DNA from: Draconibacterium sediminis
GTDB lineage: Bacteria > Bacteroidota > Bacteroidia > Bacteroidales > Prolixibacteraceae
Length of the DNA stretch: 64,000 bases
Assembly (NCBI RefSeq): GCF_000949475.1
Contig: NZ_JRHC01000001.1
Coordinates: 1,302,001 to 1,366,000, forward strand
Direction: 5' to 3'
Each line of letters begins with the position of its first letter. The stretch's first letter is position 1. Shown here piece after piece: positions 45,294 to 54,172 of the stretch. Position numbers and translations under genes: made by a program. Under the pieces are notes generated by a model that worked only from the letters and a program-made list of their open reading frames with translations, searched no databases and was not told the origin of the DNA.

Positions 45294-46244
45294 TTAGTCT
45301 TTTTTTCTGTAGTCGAGAACCAGGAAAACCAATAGTGCAAAAAATACTGCCGACAGCGTTGTAAAAGCAACGATCAGCCAGCGAACAGGATAAGCTTTTT
45401 TATCAGCCGGGAATGGGTATTCCACCACGTGGCTGTAAGTAATTTCTTTTTCGTATTCAGTTAAGTAGGTGTCGTAAACGATCGAGAGTGAATCAATGAC
45501 CTGAATAGTTTTATTGTATTTGTTTTCAAGCATGTAAGCACGCGAACCTTCTTTCGAAAAATTGTCATAAAGCTGTTCAATTTTCTTTGTATCGCCTGCC
45601 GATCCACGTCCTGCCGCAAGTGCATTCATATAACCACGGGTAATTTCATCCACCTGGTTGTTATAACTGATAATGCCATATTTCTCACGTATGCTATCCA
45701 GTTGGTTTTCGTAACCTTTCAACTCAGTATATTTCCTGTCGAGCTGTTTGCCGGTTATGTCAACCATTTCCTTTTCTTTGGTTTTATGCAATTCCTGCAC
45801 TTTTTGGTTGAAAAACGAAATGATTGAATCGCACATATCTGAAGCACGTTGCGGGTCTTCATCCAACACACTTATTTCAGCGGTTTCGTATTCTGTTTTA
45901 CCGGTACTCACATTGGTGTTGTATTCGCCAAGCATATACGTAATGTACTGCGGATCATCTTTTTTAATGTCGTACACCTTGGCGAGGTCAAACGAATCGA
46001 ACATTCTGAACTTGATGTCATTCGAATTCAGAATCTCAAGCATCTGTTCGGTCTCCGACTCATCACTCATCGTCCAGATGTTTGTAGGGTAGAGGCGCGC
46101 CGTGGATTTAAATTTGGGTGTAATAAACGCCGGGCCCGAAAAAATGGCCGATAAAACAACAGCAATTGCACCAATTAGTACAAAATGAAATTTGCGTTTC
46201 CAGATGAGTTGCAGGATACGTTGGTTGTCAAAAAAGTTATCCAT
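45294..46244 (-). CDS. Wzz-like polysaccharide chain-length determinant protein
   Basis: From ATG 46244 the product has 316 residues. It has an N-terminal Wzz segment with transmembrane helix ('FHFVLIGAIAVVLSAIF', about 20-40), a long periplasmic helical region with coiled-coil character ('KQLDRKYTELKGYENQLDS') and a second membrane helix near the C-terminus ('LIVAFTTLSAVFFALLVFL'). Such proteins set the length of exported polysaccharides. The next gene starts one base after the stop, so the two are in one operon. It lacks a tyrosine kinase domain. Confidence 0.85.
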   Translation of the reverse strand: MDNFFDNQRILQLIWKRKFHFVLIGAIAVVLSAIFSGPAFITPKFKSTARLYPTNIWTMSDESETEQMLEILNSNDIKFRMFDSFDLAKVYDIKKDDPQYITYMLGEYNTNVSTGKTEYETAEISVLDEDPQRASDMCDSIISFFNQKVQELHKTKEKEMVDITGKQLDRKYTELKGYENQLDSIREKYGIISYNNQVDEITRGYMNALAAGRGSAGDTKKIEQLYDNFSKEGSRAYMLENKYNKTIQVIDSLSIVYDTYLTEYEKEITYSHVVEYPFPADKKAYPVRWLIVAFTTLSAVFFALLVFLVLDYRKKD

Positions 46245-46313
46245 AAGGTGTGGTTTCAATTTGATCGTGTAATTTCAACGCACCCGAACTGTTTTTAGTA
46301 TCTAAACACCTGA

Positions 46314-47606
46314 TTATTCAGCAATAATAAGGAAGTAGTTTTTCTTCCCTTTTTGTGCCAGAATGTATTTGCCGCCAATTAAAATGTCGTTGTCTACAAT
46401 CAGCTCAGGATCGTTGATCTTATCTTTGTTAATGCTCAGTCCGTTACCTTGTATAGTACGGCGCAATTCTCCTTTCGATGGAAATACCTCTGTTTTTTCA
46501 GCCAGCAAATCGATTACATTAATACCGGCTGCCAACTCGTCTTTCGAGATATTGAATTGAGGAACGCCTTCAAACACAGCAAGGAAAGTACTTTCGTTTA
46601 GTTTGCGTAACTGTTCGGCAGTACCTTTTCCAAACAAGATCTGCGAGGCTTCAACAGCCATGTCGTACTCTTCACGTGAGTGAACCATTATGGTTACTTC
46701 CTCAGCGAGTTTTTTCTGCAACGCACGGGCATGTGGTGCTTCTTTGTGCGCTGCAACCAGTGAGTCGATCTCTTCTTTCGATAGCAGCGTAAATATTTTT
46801 ATGTAACGTTCGGCATCGTCATCCGAAGTGTTCAGCCAAAACTGGAAGAATGCATAAGGCGAAGTACGTTCCGGGTCGAGCCAAACGTTGCCCGATTCTG
46901 TTTTTCCGAATTTGGTACCGTCGGCTTTGGTAATCAACGGACAAGTTAATGCAAAAGCTTCACCTCCGTCCATACGGCGTATCAACTCCGTACCTGTTGT
47001 AATGTTTCCCCACTGGTCTGAACCTCCCATTTGCAGTCGGCAGTTGTTGTTTTTGTACAAATGGTAAAAGTCGTAGCCCTGTACCAACTGGTAAGTAAAC
47101 TCGGTGAACGACATTCCTGATTTTGACTCTTCACCCAAACGTTTCTTTACCGAATCTTTGGCCATCATGTAGTTTACGGTAATACGTTTACCCACGTCGC
47201 GAATAAAATCAAGGAACGAAAACTCCTTCATCCAGTCGTAGTTGTTTACCAAAAGCGCTACGTTGTCTTCCTTGCTTTCAAAATCGAGGAATTTTGCCAG
47301 CTGAGCTTTAATACATTCCTGGTTGTGGCGCAGTGTTGGTTCGTCCAAGAGGTTACGCTCCTGCGATTTTCCTGATGGATCGCCAATCATTCCGGTAGCA
47401 CCACCAACCAATGCAATAGGCTGGTGACCTGCAATCTGAAGATGTTTCAACATCATAACACTTACCAGGTGGCCAATGTGCAACGAATCGGCAGTTGGAT
47501 CGATACCCACATAAGCCGCAGTTAATTCTTTTTCCAGTTGTTCTTCAGTTCCCGGCATTATATCGTGCAACATGCCTCTCCATTTCAGCTCTTGTACAAA
47601 ACTCAT
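46314..47606 (-). CDS. tyrS: Tyrosyl-tRNA synthetase
   Basis: The 430-residue class I synthetase charges tRNA-Tyr. The HIGH signature is 'DSLHIGHL' (near residue 40), the KMSKS equivalent is 'KFGKT' in '[15 protein letters not shown]', and tyrosine contacts lie in '[12 protein letters not shown]' and '[10 protein letters not shown]'. The C-terminal S4-type RNA-binding domain ('[17 protein letters not shown]', '[11 protein letters not shown]') is present. Length and motif order are standard for the bacterial short form. A TAnnTTTG box lies 57 bp upstream on the minus strand. Confidence 0.97.
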   Translation of the reverse strand: MSFVQELKWRGMLHDIMPGTEEQLEKELTAAYVGIDPTADSLHIGHLVSVMMLKHLQIAGHQPIALVGGATGMIGDPSGKSQERNLLDEPTLRHNQECIKAQLAKFLDFESKEDNVALLVNNYDWMKEFSFLDFIRDVGKRITVNYMMAKDSVKKRLGEESKSGMSFTEFTYQLVQGYDFYHLYKNNNCRLQMGGSDQWGNITTGTELIRRMDGGEAFALTCPLITKADGTKFGKTESGNVWLDPERTSPYAFFQFWLNTSDDDAERYIKIFTLLSKEEIDSLVAAHKEAPHARALQKKLAEEVTIMVHSREEYDMAVEASQILFGKGTAEQLRKLNESTFLAVFEGVPQFNISKDELAAGINVIDLLAEKTEVFPSKGELRRTIQGNGLSINKDKINDPELIVDNDILIGGKYILAQKGKKNYFLIIAE

Positions 47607-47662
47607 CAGTGTAAAATTTATTTATGATCGTGATCGAATCAATCGTTTCTTAAAAATCTGCG

Positions 47663-47670
47663 CAAATATA
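47663..47670 (-). promoter_or_regulatory. Possible -7 box (TATATTTG) for tyrS
   Basis: A perfect TAnnTTTG on the minus strand, 56-57 bp before the tyrS start codon. The -33 element is not recognisable. Confidence 0.45.
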
Positions 47671-47856
47671 TAAAATGCTGAGTGTTATTCGGTGGCTTTC
47701 CGTTCAAAATCAAATCCTGCGAAGGAAATTAACGATTTGCAAACCACCATCTTCTTTCACTTCCGACTCCCGGCTTTGGTCTTCCGACTTCATTCTTCAA
47801 ACTTTTCAAAAATAATTGTAACATTTGCCTACCTTGTTTAGTCTGATGAGATAATT

Positions 47857-48438
47857 ATGAATGATGCGCAACTGGTTCAACAGGTTTTAAACGGAAACAA
47901 CCATGCGTTCAGGTTTTTGGTATCGAAGTACCAACGGCTTGTAACGCATGTGGTTGGACGCATTATTCAGCAGGAAGATGAGTTGGAGGACATTTGCCAG
48001 GAGGTTTTTATAAAAGTGTTCAAAACACTGAAACGTTTTCGGGGCGATTCGAAACTGTCGACATGGATTTCAACCATTGCTTACAATACGGCAATAACGC
48101 ATTACCGAAAACTGAAACGAAGAGGTGAACTGTCCTACAGCGAAGAACCCAACCTTATTCTTGCTGAAAAAGACCCGGGGCTGAACCAGAAAAGTATTGA
48201 AAAGGAAGAAGCTAAAAAATATCTCATGCAACTGATTGAGTCGTTGCCGGTGAACTACCGAACGGTGATTACGTTATTTCATCTGGAGGAGTTCTCGTAC
48301 AAAGAGATAGAAGAGATTACAGGAATGCCCGAAGGAACTATAAAAAGTTACCTGAGCCGGGCACGAAAATTATTAAAAGGCAAGATTGAAAAAGTTGCCC
48401 GTTTGGAACAAACTAATATATTTGTTGACTATGTATAA
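47857..48438 (+). CDS. ECF-type RNA polymerase sigma factor
   Basis: The 193-residue protein carries sigma region 2 ('AFRFLVSKYQRLV', 'ELEDICQEVFIKVFKTLKR') and region 4 ('LPVNYRTVITLFHLEEFSY', 'EEITGMPEGTIKSYLSRAR'), without regions 1 and 3, so it is a group IV sigma factor. It directs transcription of a regulon, unknown here. The next gene starts inside its end (overlap 8 bp) and encodes a membrane protein that probably acts as its anti-sigma partner. No TonB receptor or FecR is nearby. Confidence 0.92.
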   Translation: MNDAQLVQQVLNGNNHAFRFLVSKYQRLVTHVVGRIIQQEDELEDICQEVFIKVFKTLKRFRGDSKLSTWISTIAYNTAITHYRKLKRRGELSYSEEPNLILAEKDPGLNQKSIEKEEAKKYLMQLIESLPVNYRTVITLFHLEEFSYKEIEEITGMPEGTIKSYLSRARKLLKGKIEKVARLEQTNIFVDYV

Positions 48439-48790
48439 CGAAGATCGGAATTTTGACACAGACAAACTGCTGAAAGAGGCATTCACTTCGGAGCCTGAAT
48501 TCAAGCTGTCGGAGAATTTTACCGATGCCCTTGTTAAACAGGTGGAGCGGCGTTTTGCCTGGAAACAATACCTCAGGGAATTTGCTATTTACCTGGCCGT
48601 TATACTCGGAATTATGTTGGTTGCTGCAGTACTGGCCTTTGTTTGGTACGATGTTACCGTTTCGGGCTGGATGGCGTTCTTTACAAAAAATGCTTCGCTG
48701 GTGGTTGGCATAAACCTTTTGCTGGTGTTTGTTTTGTTTGCCGACCGCGTACTGTTAAGGTATTTCATGTACAAGGCATCAACAGAATAA
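48431..48790 (+). CDS. Small membrane protein, probable partner (anti-sigma-like) of the ECF sigma factor
   Basis: From ATG 48431 (the longer frame to 48386 overlaps the sigma gene unnecessarily) the 119-residue product has a soluble charged N-terminal part (about 1-50, with 'FTDALVKQVERRFAWK') and two membrane helices near 55-80 and 90-110. The translational overlap with the sigma gene and this layout (cytosolic head, membrane anchor) fit an anti-sigma factor, but no ZAS motif or FecR domain is visible. Function is inferred from context. A terminator follows. Confidence 0.65.
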   Translation: MYNEDRNFDTDKLLKEAFTSEPEFKLSENFTDALVKQVERRFAWKQYLREFAIYLAVILGIMLVAAVLAFVWYDVTVSGWMAFFTKNASLVVGINLLLVFVLFADRVLLRYFMYKASTE

Positions 48791-48811
48791 TACCTCGATT
48801 TTCAAATTAAG

Positions 48812-48839
48812 AAGGTGCTTAGGAAAATAAGCGCTTTTT
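48812..48839 (+). terminator. Terminator of the sigma-factor operon
   Basis: GTGCTTA (48815-48821) pairs with TAAGCGC (48828-48834), including one G-T pair and further A-T pairs outward, followed by five T residues. It slightly overlaps the end of the convergent gene. Confidence 0.7.
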
Positions 48840-49227
48840 ACTCGGTTACCTTCCTGTAATCGGTAAGGAAAAGAAGAAAAAGTGCGATAAAAGCAATATC
48901 GATCAGTCCAAATACGGCAAAAACAACATGCGGCAATTCGCCAATTCCCCAGTTGTATAAAGCTACCCAGGCATAGGCCAATTTGTAGGCTACCGCTACT
49001 TTTACAATGTCGACATTTCGTTTAATGTTGCGGTAAACAAACCAGTACAGTATTCCCTGTGCAAAAACAAAAGCGGCATTCAGTTGCAGGTAAGCTTCTG
49101 TTTCGGGCAGCGGAATGTTAAACATGGCGTACACATTTGGATACAGCAGAAAAAAAGAAACGCCCAGAATAAGATCGTAGGCGGCAGCAATAAGAAAAAC
49201 TGTTTTGTAAAATTTCAATGTTCTCAT
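48838..49227 (-). CDS. Four-helix membrane protein, 129 residues
   Basis: The protein has four hydrophobic helices (about 8-30, 45-65, 72-92 and 100-121), a layout like DUF4345/DoxX-type small membrane proteins ('AAAYDLILGVSFFLLYP', 'FVFAQGILYWFVYRN'). The start at ATG 49227 is fixed by a perfect Shine-Dalgarno sequence AAAGGAGG seven bases upstream, unusual for this organism. Function unknown. The gene is single, convergent with the sigma operon. Confidence 0.72.
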   Translation of the reverse strand: MRTLKFYKTVFLIAAAYDLILGVSFFLLYPNVYAMFNIPLPETEAYLQLNAAFVFAQGILYWFVYRNIKRNVDIVKVAVAYKLAYAWVALYNWGIGELPHVVFAVFGLIDIAFIALFLLFLTDYRKVTE

Positions 49228-49234
49228 AGTGGTT

Positions 49235-49242
49235 CCTCCTTT
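49235..49242 (-). promoter_or_regulatory. Consensus Shine-Dalgarno site
   Basis: AAAGGAGG on the minus strand, spacer of 7 nt to the ATG at 49227. Other genes in this window lack such sites, as expected in Bacteroidota. Confidence 0.75.
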
Positions 49243-49383
49243 CGGTTAAAGAACGCTGAAGCAGCGATTTTTGGTTATCTATCGCTGTTTACGAGAAGCA
49301 GGTTGAAATGGTTGTGGAAATAGAGTTGCATGCCACAAGTTGGAGATCAATAGAAAAATCTGTGATGATTTATTAACGCATTT

Positions 49384-49409
49384 AATCATTAACGCATTTC
49401 CGCATTAAC
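49384..49409. repeat. 26-bp interspersed repeat, copy 1
   Basis: Matches the copy at 53216-53241 in 23 of 26 positions. It lies just beyond the 3' end of a minus-strand gene, followed by CT-rich spacer. Confidence 0.55.
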
Positions 49410-49462
49410 ACAATTACCCATTCATCAATCAATCCATTGGTCTTTCAGTCCCTCATTCCTTC

Positions 49463-50398
49463 TCACTTCTTATTCCGCAGGTAAATCACCTGGCCCAACC
49501 GGGGCTGCTCACCTTTTTTCATATCGTTGCGGCGGTAAAGCGGTTTCAGTTTTATACCATACAGTTGCGAGATGTAATGCATGGTTTCGCCTTGCTGTGC
49601 ACGGTGTGTAAGATGGTCTTTTCCTGATTTATTCTTTTTGTACTGAATATAAACCACCTCGTTAGGAATTGGGCGGTGTCCGGGTGGCTGATCGTTATAT
49701 TTATACAACTCCCAGTCTTTTAAACCAAGCTCCTGTGCCAGGATTTCGTAGGTGTCGCCTTTTTGTGACACCACAGCTTTTACACGGTTAATTTTGGTAA
49801 CCTTGTGCGTGTTGAATGGCCTGATCGTAAGTGCTCCGGTTTTATCGGTATCAAGCACATTGTGTGCCGTTTGTTCACCCATGGGGCGAAAAGTCATTTT
49901 CTTGTCGAGCCGGTGAAGTTTGTTCTCTTCAATTATTCGAATCAGACGTTTGTCGTAATCGTGAGCCGTAGCATAACCCGCTTTTTTTAATCCTTTTGCC
50001 CAGGCTTTGTAATCGGTAGGGTCGAGCAGAAACAAGGAGGCGTAACGCGGATTTTCCATCAGGAAATTGGTGTGGTCGATGTACGAATCTTCCACCGAGC
50101 GGTAACTTCTGAAACACTCGTTACGGCGGTCGTCGTCGTAATACACTTTTTTACCTTTCCAGCTACTTTTACATTTTATGCCAAAGTGGTTATTTGATTT
50201 TCGCGACAGTTCGCTGTTGCCGTTGCCCGACTCCAGACAGCCCTGTGCCATGGTAATACTTGCCGGAATTCCACTGCGGTTCATCTCTTCAATAGCCAGT
50301 AGTTGCCACTGCCTGATGTACTCTTCGCGTGTTATGTTTTGCGAAATTGCGCTTGCGGCCAGTAAAATAAAAAGGATAAAGGAAATTATGTGTCTCAT
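49463..50398 (-). CDS. Secreted glucosaminidase (GH73-like) with two LysM domains
   Basis: The 311-residue protein has a signal peptide (1-19, 'LLAASAISQ') and a FlgJ/mannosyl-glycoprotein endo-beta-N-acetylglucosaminidase domain: 'ASITMAQGCLESGNGNSEL' (catalytic Glu56), 'SNNHFGIKC' and 'RSVEDSYIDHTNFL'. Two LysM units follow (about 205-255 and 268-310, 'QQGETMHYISQLYGI'), which bind peptidoglycan. It would hydrolyse the glycan strands of the wall, for growth or cell separation. It stands alone. Confidence 0.93.
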   Translation of the reverse strand: MRHIISFILFILLAASAISQNITREEYIRQWQLLAIEEMNRSGIPASITMAQGCLESGNGNSELSRKSNNHFGIKCKSSWKGKKVYYDDDRRNECFRSYRSVEDSYIDHTNFLMENPRYASLFLLDPTDYKAWAKGLKKAGYATAHDYDKRLIRIIEENKLHRLDKKMTFRPMGEQTAHNVLDTDKTGALTIRPFNTHKVTKINRVKAVVSQKGDTYEILAQELGLKDWELYKYNDQPPGHRPIPNEVVYIQYKKNKSGKDHLTHRAQQGETMHYISQLYGIKLKPLYRRNDMKKGEQPRLGQVIYLRNKK

Positions 50399-50623
50399 GT
50401 TTCTGTTACAACGTTTGCTGATGCCAAAAATAAAATACCCTGGGGCATTTGCCTACCAAATGCAGAGCATTTTATAAACAATGAAACGTGAGTAAGATGG
50501 GTTTATTGGCTATTGATGAAAAGAAATTGGGGAGAGAACCACAATATTATGTCAGTAAATGGCTGTATTGGCAGAATTACTAATTGCCCGAAGACGTTTT
50601 CATAAAAGTTGGGATTTCGGAGC

Positions 50624-50663
50624 CGGTTCTCCATCAAGGTGTAATAACTTCAATGGAGAACCG
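50624..50663 (-). terminator. Hairpin spanning the esterase stop codon, terminator-like
   Basis: CGGTTCTCCAT (50624-50634) and ATGGAGAACCG (50653-50663) form a perfect 11-bp inverted repeat with an 18-nt loop. One arm is inside the last codons of the minus-strand esterase. No T tract follows, so termination is uncertain. Confidence 0.45.
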
Positions 50664-52218
50664 AGACCCGAATAAAATTCATCAACGCTCTGTCGTGATT
50701 ATTTACAATTCTACATTCGTTATCAAAATACATGGTAGCACCGTTTTCCGGAGTGTATTGCTCCCATGTTGGCAACACACCCTCAACATTAGGATTGCCT
50801 GTTTTTACAAAGTTTATCCATGCCGAGCTCATTTTGTCAGCCAATTCCCAGGCTTCTTCCGTATTGCCGGTCCAGTCAGCTCTCAGGTCAACCGTATTGA
50901 ATGCCAATGGAATGTCGAGGCCATGAAATGAACCTTTCGAAGCATTGTCAACAGCGCTTTTCCATGCCAAAAAGTAAACGTACAGCGGGGCATCTGTTTC
51001 CTGTGCCCGAGCGTCGGCAGTTCGAATGGTAAATGGCCTGAAAGTCTTGTCAACAGAAAGCAGATCCTGCGGAGTGAAATCGGGATAAGCCTCTGCAAAC
51101 AGCGAAATGTATTCATCGGTTTTGTCGCCATATTCTTTTGCCAGGCGTTCTTTAGCCTCTTCCAAAGTCAGTTCTTTTTCGCCATAAGCGGTACGCATCA
51201 GCTCATTTAATGTGGTACCTATCATCAACGGAATATCTTTTGAAATGTCTGCAAATCCCGGACTGAAAGGTTGCTGAAGTAAAACATCGCCATCGGCTGA
51301 TGGAGCAAATCCAAACATGGTTGGCGAGCCCGGTATTCTCGGACCCGATGTTTTGGCAATGGCATCGTTTCCTGCTTTAACCAGGTCTTTGTAAGGAATC
51401 GTATTCAGTTTGTCAACCTCATCCGGTGTAAGTCCCAGGTTTTCAAGTACGGCTAATCCCAGGGCTTGCGATTTCTCTTTGGTCATAGTATTTATCAATG
51501 TTCCACTCTGAATAATGGCCTTGTGAAACAAACCTTTTACCGCCGGCATACACATTATGGTACCCACTTTTCCACCGCCTCCTGATTCGCCAAGAATGGT
51601 TACATCAGCAGGGTTTCCACCAAACTGCTCAATATTTTTATGAATCCATTCCAGGGCTTTTACAATGTCGAGCACACCCACATTGGCCGATTTTGCATAC
51701 TTATCGCCACATGCCGAGAGGTCGAGAAAACCAAGAATGTTTAAACGGTGATTAATGGATACAAATACTACATCACCTTTTTTCGCCATTGCTTCACCAT
51801 AGGTCATCGGATCGTTGCTGGCGCCGGTGTGGAATCCGCCACCATGCAACCAAAGCATCACCGGGCGCTTTTTGCCATCCAGTATTCCCTGTGTCCAAAC
51901 ATTTGCACTAAACAGTTCTTTTTCGTTTTGAACCGAATCGGGATACCAGGGTACCACTTGTCGGGCTACCGGCCCAAACTCGGTGCATTCGCGAACTCCT
52001 TCCCAGGAATCCGGATCCTGCGGAGGCATAAACCGTTCGGCTTTGGCGTAGGGAATTCCCTTAAAAGCGTATACACTGTCGTTAATACTGCCCGAAATAT
52101 CACCAGCGGTGGTTTTTATAACCGGTTGCTGATTGATGTCTGGATTTGGCGTACAAGCCGTTAAGCAAAATCCGGCTGTTAGGGCAAAAAGGAATATAAC
52201 CTTAACTATTCGTTTCAT
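50650..52218 (-). CDS. Type-B carboxylesterase lipoprotein
   Basis: The 522-residue alpha/beta hydrolase has a lipobox ('GFCLTAC', Cys22) and the type-B signature: nucleophile Ser212 in 'VTILGESGGGGKVG', oxyanion loop 'LWLHGGGFHTGAS', 'AFKGIPYAKAERF' at the N-terminus, and acid/His in the C-terminal part ('TTLNELMRT', 'GSFHGLDIPLAFNT'). It should hydrolyse carboxylic esters at the envelope; the substrate is unknown. It is a single gene flanked by long spacers. Confidence 0.93.
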   Translation of the reverse strand: MKRIVKVIFLFALTAGFCLTACTPNPDINQQPVIKTTAGDISGSINDSVYAFKGIPYAKAERFMPPQDPDSWEGVRECTEFGPVARQVVPWYPDSVQNEKELFSANVWTQGILDGKKRPVMLWLHGGGFHTGASNDPMTYGEAMAKKGDVVFVSINHRLNILGFLDLSACGDKYAKSANVGVLDIVKALEWIHKNIEQFGGNPADVTILGESGGGGKVGTIMCMPAVKGLFHKAIIQSGTLINTMTKEKSQALGLAVLENLGLTPDEVDKLNTIPYKDLVKAGNDAIAKTSGPRIPGSPTMFGFAPSADGDVLLQQPFSPGFADISKDIPLMIGTTLNELMRTAYGEKELTLEEAKERLAKEYGDKTDEYISLFAEAYPDFTPQDLLSVDKTFRPFTIRTADARAQETDAPLYVYFLAWKSAVDNASKGSFHGLDIPLAFNTVDLRADWTGNTEEAWELADKMSSAWINFVKTGNPNVEGVLPTWEQYTPENGATMYFDNECRIVNNHDRALMNFIRVSVLH

Positions 52219-52603
52219 ACTTTTAAATTTACTTAGGTTTAAATCTTATTCAATACACTGCTGAAATCTCATTTTATTGTTTGTTAACCAGATAGTGGTA
52301 TGTTCTGATCTGGTATTATAATATGCTTTGACTCCGAAATGAAAAATGGTTTAATCGCTGATTTAAACTTGGTTAAACCAAATGGATTATTGTGGGGGGG
52401 ATCGGGAAACGCGGTTTTCATTGCCATGTGGATTTTAATTGAGAAAAAGCAGAACAACAAAAGGCTGCCCATACCAGGAAATCTTTTTGTATCAGGTAGT
52501 GTCCTGCTCTCACGTATGCTTTCTGTAAGTATAAAAAGCGACCATAGTGAAGAACATACTTCCATTTAATATAAAATTGTACATTTGAGAAAAATACCCG
52601 TTT
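52219..52603. other. 385-bp spacer between esterase and cdd
   Basis: Two opposing short frames (52284-52565 minus, 52339-52569 plus) overlap each other and show no protein-like features. A perfect 7-bp inverted repeat, ACCAGAT (52287-52293) and ATCTGGT (52308-52314), and the cdd promoter are the only structures seen. Confidence 0.6.
52580..52587 (+). promoter_or_regulatory. -7 box (TACATTTG) of cdd
   Basis: A perfect TAnnTTTG 16 bp upstream of the cdd start codon, giving a very short leader. The -33 region is not recognisable. Confidence 0.45.
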
Positions 52604-53086
52604 ATGCGAAAGAAGGAACTCACAATAAAGGTTTGCGAATACGATGCGGTAGAGGAATTACCTGAGAGCGATCAGAAATTGTTGCAGGCAGCCCGCGAAG
52701 CCAGTAAAAATGCTTACGCACCTTATTCGAAATTTTGTGTGGGAGCCGCACTTTTGCTCGAGAACGGCGAAGTAATTACCGGCAGCAACCAGGAGAATGC
52801 CGACTTTACCGATGGCCTGTGTGCCGAGCGGGTGGCCTTGTTTTATGCTAACTCTACTTACCCCGATCAGGCTGTAAAGGCCATTGCCGTAACGGCACAA
52901 AACTCGCACGGATTTCTGGAACTTCCGGCGCAACCTTGTGGTTCGTGCCGCCAGGTAATGGTTGAAACTGAGGTGCGCTACAATGAGCCCATTCGTATAA
53001 TTATGGATGGCCGTAAATATATTCAGGTATTTGAAGGTGCCGACAATCTGCTGCCCTTTGCATTTAAACCTGGCGATTTGGAGTAA
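52604..53086 (+). CDS. cdd: Cytidine deaminase
   Basis: The 160-residue enzyme deaminates cytidine and deoxycytidine to uridine forms in pyrimidine salvage. Zinc ligands are Cys73 in 'LCAERVALF' with catalytic Glu75, and Cys112 and Cys115 in 'QPCGSCRQVM'; this Cys-Cys-Cys set defines the small tetrameric form. Substrate motifs 'YSKFCVGAALLLENG' and 'SNQENADF' are present (the latter for ribose binding). Length fits the family with a slightly extended N-terminus. Confidence 0.95.
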   Translation: MRKKELTIKVCEYDAVEELPESDQKLLQAAREASKNAYAPYSKFCVGAALLLENGEVITGSNQENADFTDGLCAERVALFYANSTYPDQAVKAIAVTAQNSHGFLELPAQPCGSCRQVMVETEVRYNEPIRIIMDGRKYIQVFEGADNLLPFAFKPGDLE

Positions 53087-53215
53087 AAGAAGCTACGAGC
53101 TGCTAGCTACGAGTGGCGAGTTTTATGTTATAGCAGAAATCATGGTAGGGTATTGACGCATTTCTGTATTGAAGCGCTTTAACCGCAAAGTTAAACAAAG
53201 CTGAAAACAAGATTG

Positions 53216-53241
53216 AATCATTAAAGCATTGCCGCATTTAC
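53216..53241. repeat. 26-bp interspersed repeat, copy 2
   Basis: AATCATTAA-GCATT-CCGCATT-type sequence matching 49384-49409 in 23 of 26 positions. It lies in the spacer beyond the 3' end of the minus-strand RluA-type gene, and CT-rich sequence follows. Confidence 0.55.
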
Positions 53242-53290
53242 GCATTAAAGCATTAATTCACTCAATCCTTCAATCCCTCTGTCCTTCAAT

Positions 53291-53998
53291 TCAAACTTCC
53301 ACAGGACTAAATTTCCCGGCTTTAAAAAGTTTCATAAACTCGTCCCACACCGGATCTTTTGGCGGGTCGGCAACAATAGTAAGCGGTTCTTTGCGCACGG
53401 GGTGCATCAATTCTACTTTGCGTGCATGCAAGTGAATGCCTTTGTTTTTGTTCGACCGTGGTGCACCGTATTTTAAATCGCCTTTAATGTGCATTTTTAG
53501 CTGGCGCAGCTGAACCCTAATCTGATGATGACGCCCGGTGTGAATTTCCACCTCCAGCAAATGATAGCGGTCGATACTGGCTACGTGACGATAGGTGAGG
53601 CTGGCAAATTTTGATCCCGGTTTTGGCTCGGTATAGGCGTAACTTCGGTTTTTCTCTTCGTCTTTGCGCAGGTAGTGTTCTAGCGTTTCGGTGTATTTTG
53701 GCGGACGTTTATCAACCACTGCCCAGTACACTTTTCGCATGCCGTCTTTGGTTTGGAAAAGTTTGTTTAACCTTGGCAGTACTTTGCTGGTTTTTGCCAG
53801 GATAAGAATACCGCTTGTTGGGCGGTCGAGGCGGTGCGGAAGGCCAAGGTAAACATTGCCCGGTTTGTTGTATTTCACTTTCAGGTAATGTTTCACCTTG
53901 TCCAAAACGGTTTCGTCGCCGGTTTTATCGCCCTGCACAACATCGCCGCATGCCTTGTTTATTGCAATAATATGGTTGTCTTCGTATATTACTTCCAT
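53291..53998 (-). CDS. RluA-family pseudouridine synthase
   Basis: The 235-residue protein has the RluA signature 'GLPHRLDRPTSGILILAK' with catalytic Asp58, followed by 'YWAVVDKRPP' and 'LLEVEIHTGRHHQIRVQL'. It lacks an S4 domain, as in the short RluA/C-type synthases that modify rRNA or tRNA uridines. Target site cannot be deduced. It is a single minus-strand gene; panB lies 174 bp upstream on the same strand, separated by spacer palindromes. Confidence 0.93.
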   Translation of the reverse strand: MEVIYEDNHIIAINKACGDVVQGDKTGDETVLDKVKHYLKVKYNKPGNVYLGLPHRLDRPTSGILILAKTSKVLPRLNKLFQTKDGMRKVYWAVVDKRPPKYTETLEHYLRKDEEKNRSYAYTEPKPGSKFASLTYRHVASIDRYHLLEVEIHTGRHHQIRVQLRQLKMHIKGDLKYGAPRSNKNKGIHLHARKVELMHPVRKEPLTIVADPPKDPVWDEFMKLFKAGKFSPVEV

Positions 53999-54066
53999 CG
54001 TTAGCGCCTAGCTTTTCCTATTCAAAATTAATCTCAGTTTCGTCATCCCCCGGTTCTTCGTCCCTT

Positions 54067-54149
54067 CCCCCTTCGAAGGGGGACTATGGGGGATGTAACT
54101 TTTCTGACTTTTTGCCTTTTACCTTTTGCTCCCGACGCTACGGTCGGGA
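54067..54149. repeat. Palindromic spacer elements between rluA-type gene and panB
   Basis: A 16-bp perfect palindrome CCCCCTTCGAAGGGGG (54067-54082) and a hairpin TCCCGAC/GTCGGGA (54130-54136, 54143-54149) lie in this spacer. Such G/C hairpins recur in Bacteroidota intergenic sequence and may act as panB terminator. Confidence 0.5.
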
Positions 54150-54172
54150 TTTCACTGCGTTCAACTTGAATC

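Noticed and set aside
52284-52569. Two opposing short frames between esterase and cdd
   Set aside because: They overlap each other, lack family features, and the region looks like spacer.
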